From: Alentia gelatinosa
Taxonomy: Eukaryota > Annelida > Polychaeta > Phyllodocida > Polynoidae
DNA: 64,000 nt
Direction of reading: 5' to 3'
Assembly: GCA_950022655.1 (NCBI GenBank)
Contig: OX465581.1
Coordinates: 36,613,300 to 36,677,299 of the forward strand
Shown here piece by piece: positions 24,883 through 34,514 of this stretch. The stretch's first letter is position 1, and each line of letters begins with the position of its first letter. Position numbers and translations under genes: made by a program. Below the pieces are notes generated by a model. The model did not search any database. It saw only the letters and a list, made by a program, of their open reading frames with translations, and had not been told where the DNA came from.

Positions 24883-25460
24883 ATGTACATGTATACACCC
24901 CGGTGGCGTATGGTGCCTGAATTAATGTAACTTATCGCACATTGCAATATATTGTACATGGCCATCATTACGTGCTACCACCAACACAGGGGACTCACTA
25001 ATCCAAAGCAAATAGCCCGCGGTGCTGGGATTAAGCGTTAAGCGACACGTACCACATATGTGCACCACTTGTATGTGGCTGTATTAACATCTGTAAACCC
25101 GACCCTACTGGAGTCGTCTCCTGGCTGTGCTTACTGTCTATATCACAGACCACAGCGATGACGACGTATATATGCACAGAGAGACCGCGCTTAGGGATGG
25201 AGGCCCTTTAATCCACGCATTACTGGGATTACCGATGGACACGGATTAGCCGTGAAAGTTAGCCTGTGGAGAGAGGTTGGAGAAAGTAGGCTGAGCCTGC
25301 CCACTCAGTGCGTGGTGTGAGTGCACGGGTTGCGTTTACAAAGCCACCGGAGTCAGGGCAGGGATCAGCAGAAAGCTGAGTGGCTGGTACCACTGAGCCT
25401 GACGCTCACGTCTGGCACGAGGAGCAGGCCGCGCACACGGCACCAGAGTGGGCCCCGTGC

Positions 25461-25494
25461 TGGTGGTGGTGGTGGTGGTGGTGGTGGTGGTGGT
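25461..25494 (+). repeat. (TGG)11 microsatellite
   Basis: Trinucleotide TGG run about 270 bp before the first coding exon, probably in the 5' UTR or promoter. Confidence 0.9.
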
Positions 25495-25763
25495 AGAGGT
25501 GGGTTAGTTTGGTGCCCACTGTCATCATACAGACACAGTGGAGGGGCACTGCCAGGACTGCCATCAGCATGACCCACAGCAGGACCCCTGAGGATAGGAT
25601 CCGGGCCAGCGGACCTACCATGGCCTCCAGTGGGTTCTGACACCTACACGATCACCCTCGGATAGAACGGGGTTTGTTGGGTAGGGTGCCACGCCCCCCG
25701 TAACCCACACACCCCCTCCCTCATGTGTACAACAAGGGGTTTGGATCTTAGTGAGTGATTACC

Positions 25764-25805
25764 ATGGATGCTAATACAGAGGATATAATTCCAGAGAAGG
25801 ACCAG
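25764..25805 (+). CDS. Unrecognised protein gene, coding exon 1 (start codon)
   Basis: This is the first coding exon of a gene that continues to 51449. ATG lies in ACCATGG, an optimal Kozak context, with an in-frame TGA twelve bases upstream (25752), so translation very probably begins here. It encodes MDANTEDIIPEKDQ (residues 1-14) and ends AG|GTAAGATT, a consensus donor in phase 0. The joined seven-exon product is 483 residues, or 510 if the candidate exon at 42977 is included. It has no signal peptide or membrane helix, suggesting a cytosolic or nuclear protein. I do not recognise the family. Its mix of charged coiled-coil-like, acidic and aromatic segments would suit a structural or scaffold role, but that is inference. 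Exons are GC-rich at third positions, unlike the AT-rich introns. A transcript or protein homology search would settle identity. Confidence 0.75.
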
Positions 25806-26431
25806 GTAAGATTATCCCGGTGAGCAGGAGGGGGCAGTGCTCATGACGGTGTATTGTATATGTAGCCGTTATAGTATTCAGAGTAATCTGGAGTGGAGAG
25901 ACACGTGGTTATGTGGATGTGGGAATCTCAGACGTGGATATAGTTTTTTCCTACCTGAGTAGGAACTGAAGTCCAGGTAGAGAGGTTTAACCGTCAAGTG
26001 GTCAGTTCCCTGCCAACCCCCTCCCCCGGCCATGCCTCCTTTATTTACCTGTGGGTCACTGCTAGGTGAGTCTCAGCACCACAGTGCTGTACAGTTTAGC
26101 CTTTCTCTATAACCATACTCCTAGCCCTTACAATATCCACGGACTTATACTTGGATTACATGAGTATGGAAATGTGCCACTGGCAATATATATACATCCA
26201 AGTTTAATAATGTATCGTGAGTTGGGATTTTCTCTTCCTACTCTCCCCTAGCACGGGATATATCATGTACTGTCGAGGTGTACAGGAAATAAAGAAAGCA
26301 GTCTGTGGATTTTCAAGATATATTTACAAAAATAAGAATTTATTTATGATTTTTAGATGGCGTGTTTCTGGGTGAATACCAGAGAAGAGTCTTTAATATA
26401 TCCAATGGATTATACCCTAATGTTTCCATTT

Positions 26432-26709
26432 ATCTCACCCCTAGAATAAATGCCCATAGGCTTAACATTGGGAACTCGTTCTCCATGCCCCTACGAGTAT
26501 TGCGGTCCGTTCTCCATGGTGTATATCCTGTGTGTCATCCATCCTTTTAATATGTATAGGGGTGAGATAAATACAGAAAGCAACTCGTTTTGGTCAAAGA
26601 AGTCATTCTGCAACTCGTTTATTGAATGCTAGATGATATTCACTCGGCTGTCGCCTCGTTCATATCACTCCGCATCAAACTCGTGGAGAACGACGACTTT
26701 GACCAAAAC
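26432..26709. repeat. Interspersed repeat family B, copy 1 (double hairpin)
   Basis: Two consecutive foldbacks. The first is bounded by ATCTCACCCC (26432-26441) and its inverse GGGGTGAGAT (26559-26568). The second is bounded by GTTTTGGTCAAAG (26587-26599) and CTTTGACCAAAAC (26697-26709). CCCATAGGCTTAACATTGGG is the diagnostic internal motif. Other copies are at 30731-31020 and 48725-49010, with fragments at about 4010 and 27880-28025. Confidence 0.75.
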
Positions 26710-27522
26710 TTGTTGGTTTCTTCTTTAGTACTTTCAAACGCACCTGCAATACACACCCTTGAGGGATAAGGAATAAGGGACCTTAAAATAGTCTCCAGAG
26801 AGAGTCTGCACATGTGCTTGCGCCTGAAGTATGTTATACATCACTCTCTATAGCATCGCAGGATGCCGTTGTAAAAATCATTTAGATGACTAATACAAGT
26901 AGGTGTTTCTAAATACCGGGGACGTGTTGGAAGAATACCAATTGTATTTTCTGATTAAGATTAGAAGAAAATGGAAAGGTCAGATTGTAGCATTGAGGTG
27001 AAAGACACGTCTTCAGTATGGCCCAGGGTAAATACTTGGTGACATTAGGTCGAGAGGTTTTTATACTAAGCCTGCTGGCAGGCAGAGACAGGGCGGTGGT
27101 GACATTTCAATGCTGAGACTGAAGAAATGCGGAACTTAACGAAACTGATAATGACAGCTACTGACCAATGCTGCAATGTCAACTTTGGTATGTGAACTAT
27201 TTGCAGAGAGCAAACTAGTAAAAATATCTCTGATAGTGTCATTTCAAACGGGGAATAAGCTCTTTTTGACATTGTAATTGCATTATTGTTACTTTACCAA
27301 AATAACTAAGCGACTAGGAGCTAATGTTGACACTCATCCTGTACATTTATATATGAGCTGCTCAGTAATTTGCTGTTGTGTTCTCATATAAGATATAATG
27401 TATACGCAGTTTAAAAATATCCACAATGTATGCTAAATGTACAATAGCCCCAGACGTGACACATTTGCACTTAAAAAGTTCCCTTTGAGAAAATTACAAT
27501 GGTGCTTTCTGTTCCTTTGCAG

Positions 27523-27595
27523 AGACGAGAGGCGGAGAAAGAAGAGCGACAGGCCAAGACCGAGGCTCTATTAGAGGTGTGCCACAAGTCACTAG
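27523..27595 (+). CDS. Unrecognised protein gene, coding exon 2
   Basis: A 73-nt exon preceded by a strong pyrimidine tract and acceptor (TTTCTGTTCCTTTGCAG) and followed by the donor GTAAGATCC. It joins exon 1 in phase 0 and ends in phase 1. It encodes residues 15-38, RREAEKEERQAKTEALLEVC and onward, and the first base of Asp39. The peptide is highly charged with an alpha-helical pattern and could form a short coiled coil with exon 1. Intron 1 (25806-27522) is 1.7 kb and contains a family B repeat. Confidence 0.85.
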
Positions 27596-27756
27596 GTAAG
27601 ATCCTTTTTTTATCAAATAGACCTTGATCTAATTGTATGCTGAAATGTTATAGCATGACCTGTGAAGGGCTGCTTTTGCCGGAGGAGGTAGTATAGTATA
27701 TCATCAATATACTACAACTTTGTGATATCATAGAGGAAACTTATGAAAGTCCTTTG

Positions 27757-28025
27757 TCAGAGCTTGTATCCCATCGAGTTTGACTCGCAAAGTAATTCAC
27801 GCGGCTTCGCCTAGTGAATTATGTAGCGATTCATACAAGATGAGATTGAGCTCTGACCCTAAACTTGAATAGGTTTCTGAATTTATCTCACCCTTCACAT
27901 TGATTAATAGGCTTACATTTGTGACATAATCCCCCATTGAGTATTTTTTCTAAATAGTCAATGGGCGTTGGATACAAGTTCCCAATGTTAAGTCTATGGG
28001 GAAAAATACCAGGGGTGAGTGTAAT
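27757..28025. repeat. Two adjacent foldback elements
   Basis: The first (27757-27862) pairs GTCAGAGCTTGTATCCCATC with an inverse ending TTGAGCTCTGAC, with inner GTAATTCAC / GTGAATTA arms. The second (about 27878-28025) has the family B end ATCTCACCCTT...AATAGGCTTA facing its inverse TAAGTCTATGGGGAAAAATA CCAGGGGTGAG, i.e. two B ends in opposite orientation. Confidence 0.6.
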
Positions 28026-28172
28026 AACCGCAGAATAGTGCCACTCAATGGTCTTTCTGAACTACAAGAAAAGCAATTTGTGCGAACAAGAGGAGCCCAC
28101 GCGATAAGCGACAGTGTTCCCTATGCTTTGAACACTGATACTTATAGTGTTATTTTCTCTCTCGACCCACGC

Positions 28173-28390
28173 TTACTCACTCACTCACTCACTCACTCAC
28201 TCACTCACTCACTCACTCACTCACTCACTCACTCACTCACTCACTCACTCACTCACTCACTCACTCACTCACTCACTCACTCACACTCATTCACCCACTC
28301 ACTCACTCACACTCATTCACCCACTCACTCACTCACTCACTCACTCACTCACTCACTCACTCACTCACTCACTCACTCACTCACTCACTC
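28173..28390. repeat. (ACTC)n microsatellite
   Basis: About 215 bp of ACTC tetranucleotides with a few CATTCACCC interruptions. It reads as THSL repeats in two frames but is not coding. Confidence 0.95.
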
Positions 28391-29305
28391 GACTAATACA
28401 CTCACTCAATCAATTAATCACTTATTGTCTAATCACTCCGTCGCTCATTGATTAACCATTCTATCATTCATTCACTTACGTTTTATGACATGTGCCAAGG
28501 TTATCTATTGCTTTACTGCTCATACTTCTCATGAAAATATGTATTGAGCGTGTCTCTCTGGTTATGTATACTGGAAAATCCTCTGTGCTTCGATGATGTA
28601 GGATTAGATGTATATTTGCTTTTCATTTCGCGACCTAGGGAACCACTATAACACACACTACATAACATAAGAAATAGATTCTATCATTCATCGACGTGTT
28701 TCCCATATAAAGTGTACCTAATTCTCTTTGTACATTGATTGATCGTCTGGATTATGGTTTGCATCTAACATCATTTGGACGGAACTAGCGAAAATAAGAG
28801 AAGAAAAAAAGGTTAATATCTAATGAACATAAAAGCAGCCTTGTAAAATGAAGTCTCATCGATGGACCCTTGTATGGTTTATATAAAGGGGATGATCAAT
28901 AGTCAGTACATTCCTGATAAGACCACACTTGACGGTCACTAGGCCCCATGGGTATAGACATTGGTGACGTATAAAGCCTGGTCTCCCCGAGCAATTCTCC
29001 TAGCCTGATGCTGAACCACCAGCACTACACAATTCATAAACTCCATCGATTAACATGCACGCAGAAATACTACTGTTAATATATGATGTTGCCAGTATGA
29101 ACTGTTCTCATACAGAGATGACACTTATCCATGGAAATCTTTGTTTTCATTTTCAGTATGAATATTTTTCGTTGTGTAAAATGACTTATAAATTAAGCCA
29201 CATTTGCACCAATAAAACAGGGGCTTGAACCTCTCTTCATACCCTCAGTCCCATGCTGCAGCTAGCAGCATGGGACATGTTTTCTCGGTCTCTCTGTGGC
29301 AGTAA

Positions 29306-29460
29306 TTATATAGAACGTCTTGACCATGCTGTACAATTCACAGAAGGAGATGGTAATTTACGGTTTGTACGGACCAAGGCATTTATGCCGAGTTCCGTAC
29401 AAACGGTAAATTACCATCGAGTTCTGTGACTTGTACAAGCATGGTTGGACGTTATATATT
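29306..29460. mobile_element. Foldback MITE with long arms, TAA target duplication
   Basis: Arms of about 70 bp: TTATATAGAACGTCTTGACC and onward (29306-29373) pairs with the inverse ending GGTTGGACGTTATATATT (29393-29460) around a roughly 19-bp loop. The innermost 50 bp are nearly perfectly paired. TAA lies on the left and, after removing the second insert, on the right. A 3-bp TAA/TTA duplication is typical of PIF/Harbinger-type elements, so that superfamily is a reasonable inference. Confidence 0.75.
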
Positions 29461-29462
29461 TA

Positions 29463-29638
29463 CTATATATACCCGAAATTTGTTTAAAAAATCAATTTAA
29501 TTTGGCTTAACAACTTAATAAATGTGTATGGCAAGGTGGTCTGTATTTTAGTGTACGGACCACTGGTTCGTACAGTATTTTTAGGTGATATTCCGAAACG
29601 GTGCGTATTTACAGTATTTACGGCATGGGTATATATAG
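29463..29638. mobile_element. 176-bp MITE with perfect 12-bp terminal inverted repeats
   Basis: Begins CTATATATACCC and ends GGGTATATATAG, a perfect inverted pair, with TA on both sides (29461-29462 and 29639-29640). A TA duplication fits Tc1/mariner-type MITEs. No coding capacity. It lies at the very right edge of the preceding foldback, so it inserted after it. The AT-rich ends mean a chance match is possible but unlikely given position. Confidence 0.6.
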
Positions 29639-30730
29639 TAAATTCCAGAATGAAAAATATCCATTTTTTTCTGACCCCAACTAACATTCCTGATTGTACA
29701 AAGGCATGCGGCCGAGTAATCTTGACTCAAATGGTATTTTCACCGCCAGCCATAGTTGTGGTACCGAGACTTACATAGAGAGAAAAATAGCGATGATATG
29801 CGCGGATAATAAGTGCGTTCAGTATTCTGAGTATTTGGATATACGTTTCTTATTAGTTTCTGAAAGCGCAAGTATTTCAATGCCGCGGCTAACACTGTCT
29901 TTACGAATCTGACACTCATCAATCAAGCATGCGGCACACTGTTGAAATTTTGTGTCGTCGCCTTGCTGTATCATAATATATTTTCTGAGAATAGGCAGAT
30001 GTTTTATTCAGAACGATCTTTAGATGGCGCTGTATCTCTAGATGATGCTGTAATAGTGGCCTCAGATAATGTCCTGCATATTTGTATGGACATTTATTAT
30101 TTACTGATCTTTTTATTTACCAAGTTAGTGAGACTCTTTTCAATAGATCCTATATCAAAATTCTGACATTAGTTTTCATCCAAATATCTTTTAAAAATTG
30201 AATTAGTTTCGGAGAACACCTTGAGCCTTAATCGGATATAGACCAGGAAACGCTTTGACCTACTGCCCTGCTTTCATTTGGTAATATCTGAGGACAATAT
30301 TTGAGATGGAAATGCAGATTTAGAGACATGGTTTAGAACTAAAGTGTGTGCCCCGTCTTTACTTTACTTAACCATTCACATTGTTTAGAAGTCGAGTTTT
30401 TGTCATGTCTTTATTATACAGAACTATAGACATGGTTCATAACTAAAATATGTGTTCCATCTCTCTGTTACAGAACTATAGACATAGTTCAGAACTAAAG
30501 ATTGTGTTCTTAAAAATAAATTGTTTATTGGATATAGTCTGCAAATGTGTACATTTAGCGGTCTACCACCATACCCATAATGTAATCCATAGAGTCTAGT
30601 TTACATCAACGAGGTCTACTGCGTACTGTCTCTATGTTACAGAACTGTAGACATGGTTCAGAACAGAAATTTGTGCCCTGTCTGTACAGTTGATAACTAT
30701 AGACATGGTTCAGAACTGAAGTTTGTGTCT

Positions 30731-31020
30731 TTTATCTCATCCCTGGTATTTTTGTCCCATAGGCTTTACATTAGGAACTTGTTCTCCATGGCCCTTCGAG
30801 TTTTGCAGTCCGTTCTGCATGGTCTATATTCTGTGCATCGCCCATTCTTTTTGTGTGCATATGGGGGAGATAGATACAGAAATTAACTGGTTTTGGTCAA
30901 AGTTGTTGTTCTTCAACTCATTTGAATGCTATGTGATATTCATTCTGCTGTCGCCTCGTTCATATCACTTTGCCTCAAACTCATGGAGAACAATGACATT
31001 GACCAAAACTTGTTTCTTCT
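30731..31020. repeat. Interspersed repeat family B, copy 2
   Basis: Same double-hairpin layout as 26432-26709: TATCTCATCCCTGGTATTTT, CCCATAGGCTTTACATTAGG, TTTTGGTCAAAG and the inverse TTGACCAAAACTTG. Inserted in the 52-bp array. Confidence 0.75.
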
Positions 31021-31025
31021 TTTTA

Positions 31026-31299
31026 AAGCGGCTGATCCACAAAGCCTCAACTAGAGCCAACAGATGACCATATGGTCGCCATGTGGTAGTCGGCGATAGT
31101 TGTCAGCCCAAAATGTGTGTTGCCTGGAATCATCTGGTTGGTGGATCAGCAAATAAACCAGCCACGACAGTTGTCGCCGACCGTCGGCCCACTGTCGTGT
31201 CCCTCAAGGCCTGGTGAGGATCGATGGCTAGATGGTAAAATCCTGTCGCCAGAGCGTCTGCTGACCTTCTGCTGGGTCTATTCACTGGATCAGCCGCTT
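31026..31299. mobile_element. 274-bp MITE with 14-bp TIRs and TA duplication
   Basis: Starts AAGCGGCTGATCCA and ends TGGATCAGCCGCTT, a perfect inverted pair, with TA immediately outside on both sides (31024-31025 and 31300-31301). Structure and TA duplication fit a non-autonomous Tc1/mariner-like element. It separates the older from the younger part of the 52-bp array. Confidence 0.8.
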
Positions 31300-31524
31300 T
31301 AGTCTCTATGTTGCAGAACTATAGATATGGTTCAGAACTGAAGTTTGTGTCCGGTCTCTATGTTACAGATCTATAGACATGGTTCAGAAATGAGGTTTGT
31401 GCCCTGTTTCTATGTTACAGATCTATAGACATGGTTCAGAACTGAAGTTTGCGTCCGGTCTCTATGTTACAGCTCTATAGACATGGTTCAGAACTGAAGT
31501 TTGTGCCCTGTTTCTACGTTACAG

Positions 31525-31974
31525 ATGAGGACAAGCAGAAGGTGTCTGAGGATCGGCGCTCACAAAAGCCCGACTCCAAACATGGCGGCTCCAAGGACAG
31601 CCTTCTCAGCGGGTCCTCGGCACCCGGAGGTCCCACCGTGAAGGCCACACTGAGGCGGCAGGTGAACCAAGGCCCCAAACGCCGCGCCTCCCACCACGCC
31701 CTCACTAAGGAGGCGCTGGCCACCCAGCCCTCCATGGTGGCTGAGGAGGGGGAGGAGGCGGAGGAGGAGAAGGATGGTGAGAGAGAGGAGCAGGGAGCAG
31801 ACGAGGGCGAGGGGCAGGAGCAGCTCGAGGCAGAGGGAGACGAGCCTCTGCCATGGCACTGGGAGCAGCTCTACAAGCTGTACGGAAAGCAGGCTGACTA
31901 CTTCCTCAAGCCGCGACCCGAGGAGAAGGAACGCAAGAAGACGGTGTCTAACCCTAATAGGCTACGCGTTAGGG
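31525..31974 (+). CDS. Unrecognised protein gene, coding exon 3 (acidic tract)
   Basis: The largest exon, 450 nt. The acceptor is GTTTCTACGTTACAG|AT and the donor GG|GTAAGT; it joins exon 2 in phase 1 and ends in phase 1. Residues 39-189 fall into three parts. A Ser/Lys/Gly-rich linker contains the basic KRRASHH site (residues 90-96). A Glu-rich acidic tract spans about 111-145. A conserved-looking aromatic segment follows, LPWHWEQLYKLYGKQADYF (147-165), then a basic stretch with EKERKK. KRRAS is the kind of sequence basophilic kinases such as PKA phosphorylate, but this is only motif-level. The acceptor is the fifth member, in exact register, of a 52-bp tandem array in intron 2 (see findings). 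GC content is far above the flanking introns. Confidence 0.9.
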
Positions 31975-32454
31975 GTAAGTAAATATATACAATTATTTGT
32001 ATGTACCTTTGTGCGAACACTCTATATTTACATACTGCTGCTGGCAGTGTAGTAACTTGCGTTTCCTGCCCAAGGCTAACATTTACTACTCGAGGTTCAT
32101 ATGTGACCAAAAGCCACAATCGATGAATTCAAAAATGGCGGATACTACCAAATCAGGTCTTCCGATATGGTTTAGAAACTCCCAGTACCATCAAGGAGTA
32201 TATAACAACTAAGTGTGGAATTCAAGTTAATGAAAGAGAATTCAAATAGTAGGAATAATCATTGAGGGCACAATCGGCATGCAAAATGTAAACATACTAC
32301 ATCGATGAAGCTGTGACGTTACTGTGACGTTGTCGCGTAGCAACCTGCATAGATGCTATGAAATCGGCGGGAAATCAGCGGAACAAGAACATATCGGTTG
32401 CAGTTACCCAATACGGGGACTATTGCAGGTAGAGAAATAACGATTTTTAGCGAT

Positions 32455-32617
32455 ATTTGAAGGTTTATAGGAATAGGGAAAGCAAGTACCGATGAAAGCA
32501 AGTCAAAGTTACTCGGTATATATTGCGCGTTATATGCATACACAAATCACTCAATTTTTCCATGCTTTACCTCGTAACTTAAACTTCTTTCACCAGAACA
32601 TAGTTTCCCTCTATTCG
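32455..32617. repeat. Foldback family D, copy 1 (intron 3)
   Basis: The left part TTATAGGAATAGGGAAAGC...CAAGTCAAAGTTACTCGGTA and right part ACCTCGTAACTTAAAC...TAGTTTCCCTCTATTCGC match, in reverse orientation, the two arms of the element at 38733-38872. The arms of this copy are more diverged from each other than in the second copy. Confidence 0.7.
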
Positions 32618-33984
32618 CATGATATTGATCTGTAAAAAAAAAGACTGTTTGTGGTAGTCTTAATTCAGAGCAAACGTTTTCATTAAGACAACATAAGATT
32701 GTGACAGGATTCTAAAACTGACTCGGTACATATAGCCTTGAATACAATTTCCTCAGAATTCTGACCACACGGTTCCTTACCTTGGTTCCCCTGGTGTGTC
32801 CACCATAAAATGAAATAACGTCGACCTGCATTTCAACAAATGGAATCTCTATTGTATTGGGAATTTTATTCAGTCGATATAAACAGCCTGAAATTCAAAC
32901 CATAACCAAAAAAACCTTCATTATTTGCATTTAATTGGTAATCAGTTTAGGTCAAGTGTAATGAGAAGAACATAGTCATTATAATCTAAACACGGGGGTA
33001 CATCGTCTGGTCCATGCGCTGTACCTTGCAATATTGATGTTATGAACATTGCGGATTTCCCCTTCATCGTGTGCTGTAATTGCTTACTTTAATTGTGTAT
33101 CCTTTCATGGCACATCGCTTATATTCTCATTTACCATCAAAGCTATTCCTTAACCTTTATAGATATATGATTAGATATTAATCGCCCAGACATTTGCATG
33201 TATAATACAGTGGATTCCTTGGGAAAAAGAAACATTTGCAATTTCATATAGATAGAAAGAAATACCTCAGTATATTCTAACGACTTTTTTCTTTCCTTTT
33301 TTGAGACGGAGAAACACAGTAATGGTATCGTATCATAGCAAAAAGATGCTGAATAAATGAGTGACAAGGACAAGAGTCCCACATAGTTAATCCTCAGAAT
33401 ACCGTAGAGGGGATGTTATGATGGACTGGATAAAATTAAATCCAAAGACATCTCTATATAGCTGTGAAATACTTAGGGCGCAGCAGACATATATACAGAA
33501 GTTTAGTTACATTACTCTTTCTCCTGAAAGTTTATCATAATAATTAGTACTTAAAATGTACCGTACATCGCTTTAAAACCAGTCAGACTTTGAGGTATAT
33601 CATATATTTGTGTATGCCTACGACACGCAATATATAAATCAGAACAAATAAAGGAATACATGGAAAGGGGAATCATAAAGCTTTACATTCTTGTTAGTGT
33701 TTCACATACATAACAATATATGATTATCTAAATAAGTGTGTATTATCAATATTCATTGAATTGACTAAAATCTAAATCGGCTTAGATATATTCCTTTGGC
33801 TAGCATGGATTGAGAGATTTTAGGTCAGTGCAGGTAAATATCAGTGTTCGGCAGTCGTCGTATCCGGTGACCATCCTTTGTGAGCAGGTTCTGTGTGATA
33901 CTCTCTGTTTGAGCAGTTCCTCTGTAAGCTATTCTATGAGCGAGCTGTTCTTGAGTGCATTGTGAACTGCTCGTTGTGTTGCAG

Positions 33985-34079
33985 GTCGGGCGGGCGCCGG
34001 CTCCCTGTGGACCTCCCTTCGCCACGACTCGGAGGCCAAACTGCTCCACCAGGATATGACCATTTCTCCCGACCTCAAG
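33985..34079 (+). CDS. Unrecognised protein gene, coding exon 4
   Basis: A 95-nt exon with acceptor GTTGTGTTGCAG|GT and donor AAG|GTAAGACT. It joins exon 3 in phase 1 through a split Gly189 codon and ends in phase 0 at residue 220. It encodes RAGAGSLWTSLRHDSEAKLL and then HQDMTISPDLK. It is GC-rich with few A/T third positions, unlike intron 3. The next intron is the longest (14.4 kb) and carries the promoter-like islands and candidate extra exons. Confidence 0.88.
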
Positions 34080-34237
34080 GTAAGACTCTGCCTCTGAATC
34101 GGCGGTCATATTACTTCATGAGATCGGAATGATCAAAGAGTGAAACAAAAGAAAAAAACATCTACAAGAGTACAGATACAGGGGCAAAGAATATATATAC
34201 AAATTCTATAGGAACCATAAAAAAATATAGTGATAGT

Positions 34238-34510
34238 AGCTGTCCACTTTCCTTGGATATACATGTTTTCATTTTCAGTAAAATATCTTCATTGTCCTTG
34301 TGTAAAACAAAGATATTAATTGAGCCGCATCCATGCTGATGAAACAGTGGGTTGAACCTCCCCACACACCCTCAGCACCCCATTCCCTGGCTGATACCAT
34401 CGTGTCTTCCACGTTACTCTCTCGTTAGTCTCTCTGCGGCAGCAAATTCCACACGTTAAATAATTCTACCCTTTTTCCTGGCCCCACTGACATCCCTGAA
34501 TATCATATAA
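34238..34510. repeat. Interspersed repeat family A, copy 4 (intron 4)
   Basis: CTTTCCTTGGATATACATG, TTTTCATTTTCAG, CCTTGTGTAAAAC, AAACAGTGGGTTGAACCTCC, CCCTCAGCACCCCATTCCC, GTCTCTCTGCGGCAGCAAAT and CCCCACTGACATCCCTG, in family order. Confidence 0.8.
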
Positions 34511-34514
34511 AGCA

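Larger units (their letters stand above)
29125..29695. repeat. Family A copy 3, split by nested insertions
   Basis: The family A landmarks run to GTCTCTCTGTGGCAGTAA (ending 29305) and resume at TAAATTCCAG (29639). Intact copies read GGCAGTAAATT or similar without a break. The 333-bp insert between carries TAA at both edges and is itself composite (see the next two entries). Confidence 0.8.
27596..31524 (+). other. Intron 2, repeat-filled
   Basis: A 3.9-kb intron with no further exon seen. It contains two adjacent foldbacks (27757-28025), an ACTC microsatellite, a triple-nested transposon stack (29125-29695), a 52-bp array (about 30310-31524), a family B element and a TA-flanked MITE. Confidence 0.8.
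30310..31524 (+). repeat. 52-bp tandem array, interrupted by two transposons
   Basis: The unit is GTCTCTATGTTACAGATCTA followed by TAGACATGGTTCAGAACTGA and AGTTTGTGTCCG. The four best units end their ACAG/GCAG at 31316, 31368, 31420 and 31472, and exon 3's own acceptor is at 31524, all exactly 52 bp apart. Older units are at about 30421, 30473 and 30642. The array is split by a family B copy (30731-31020) and a MITE (31026-31299). Confidence 0.9.

Noticed and set aside
27996..28455. 151-codon frame rich in LTHS repeats
   Set aside because: Encoded by an ACTC microsatellite; equally open in other frames.
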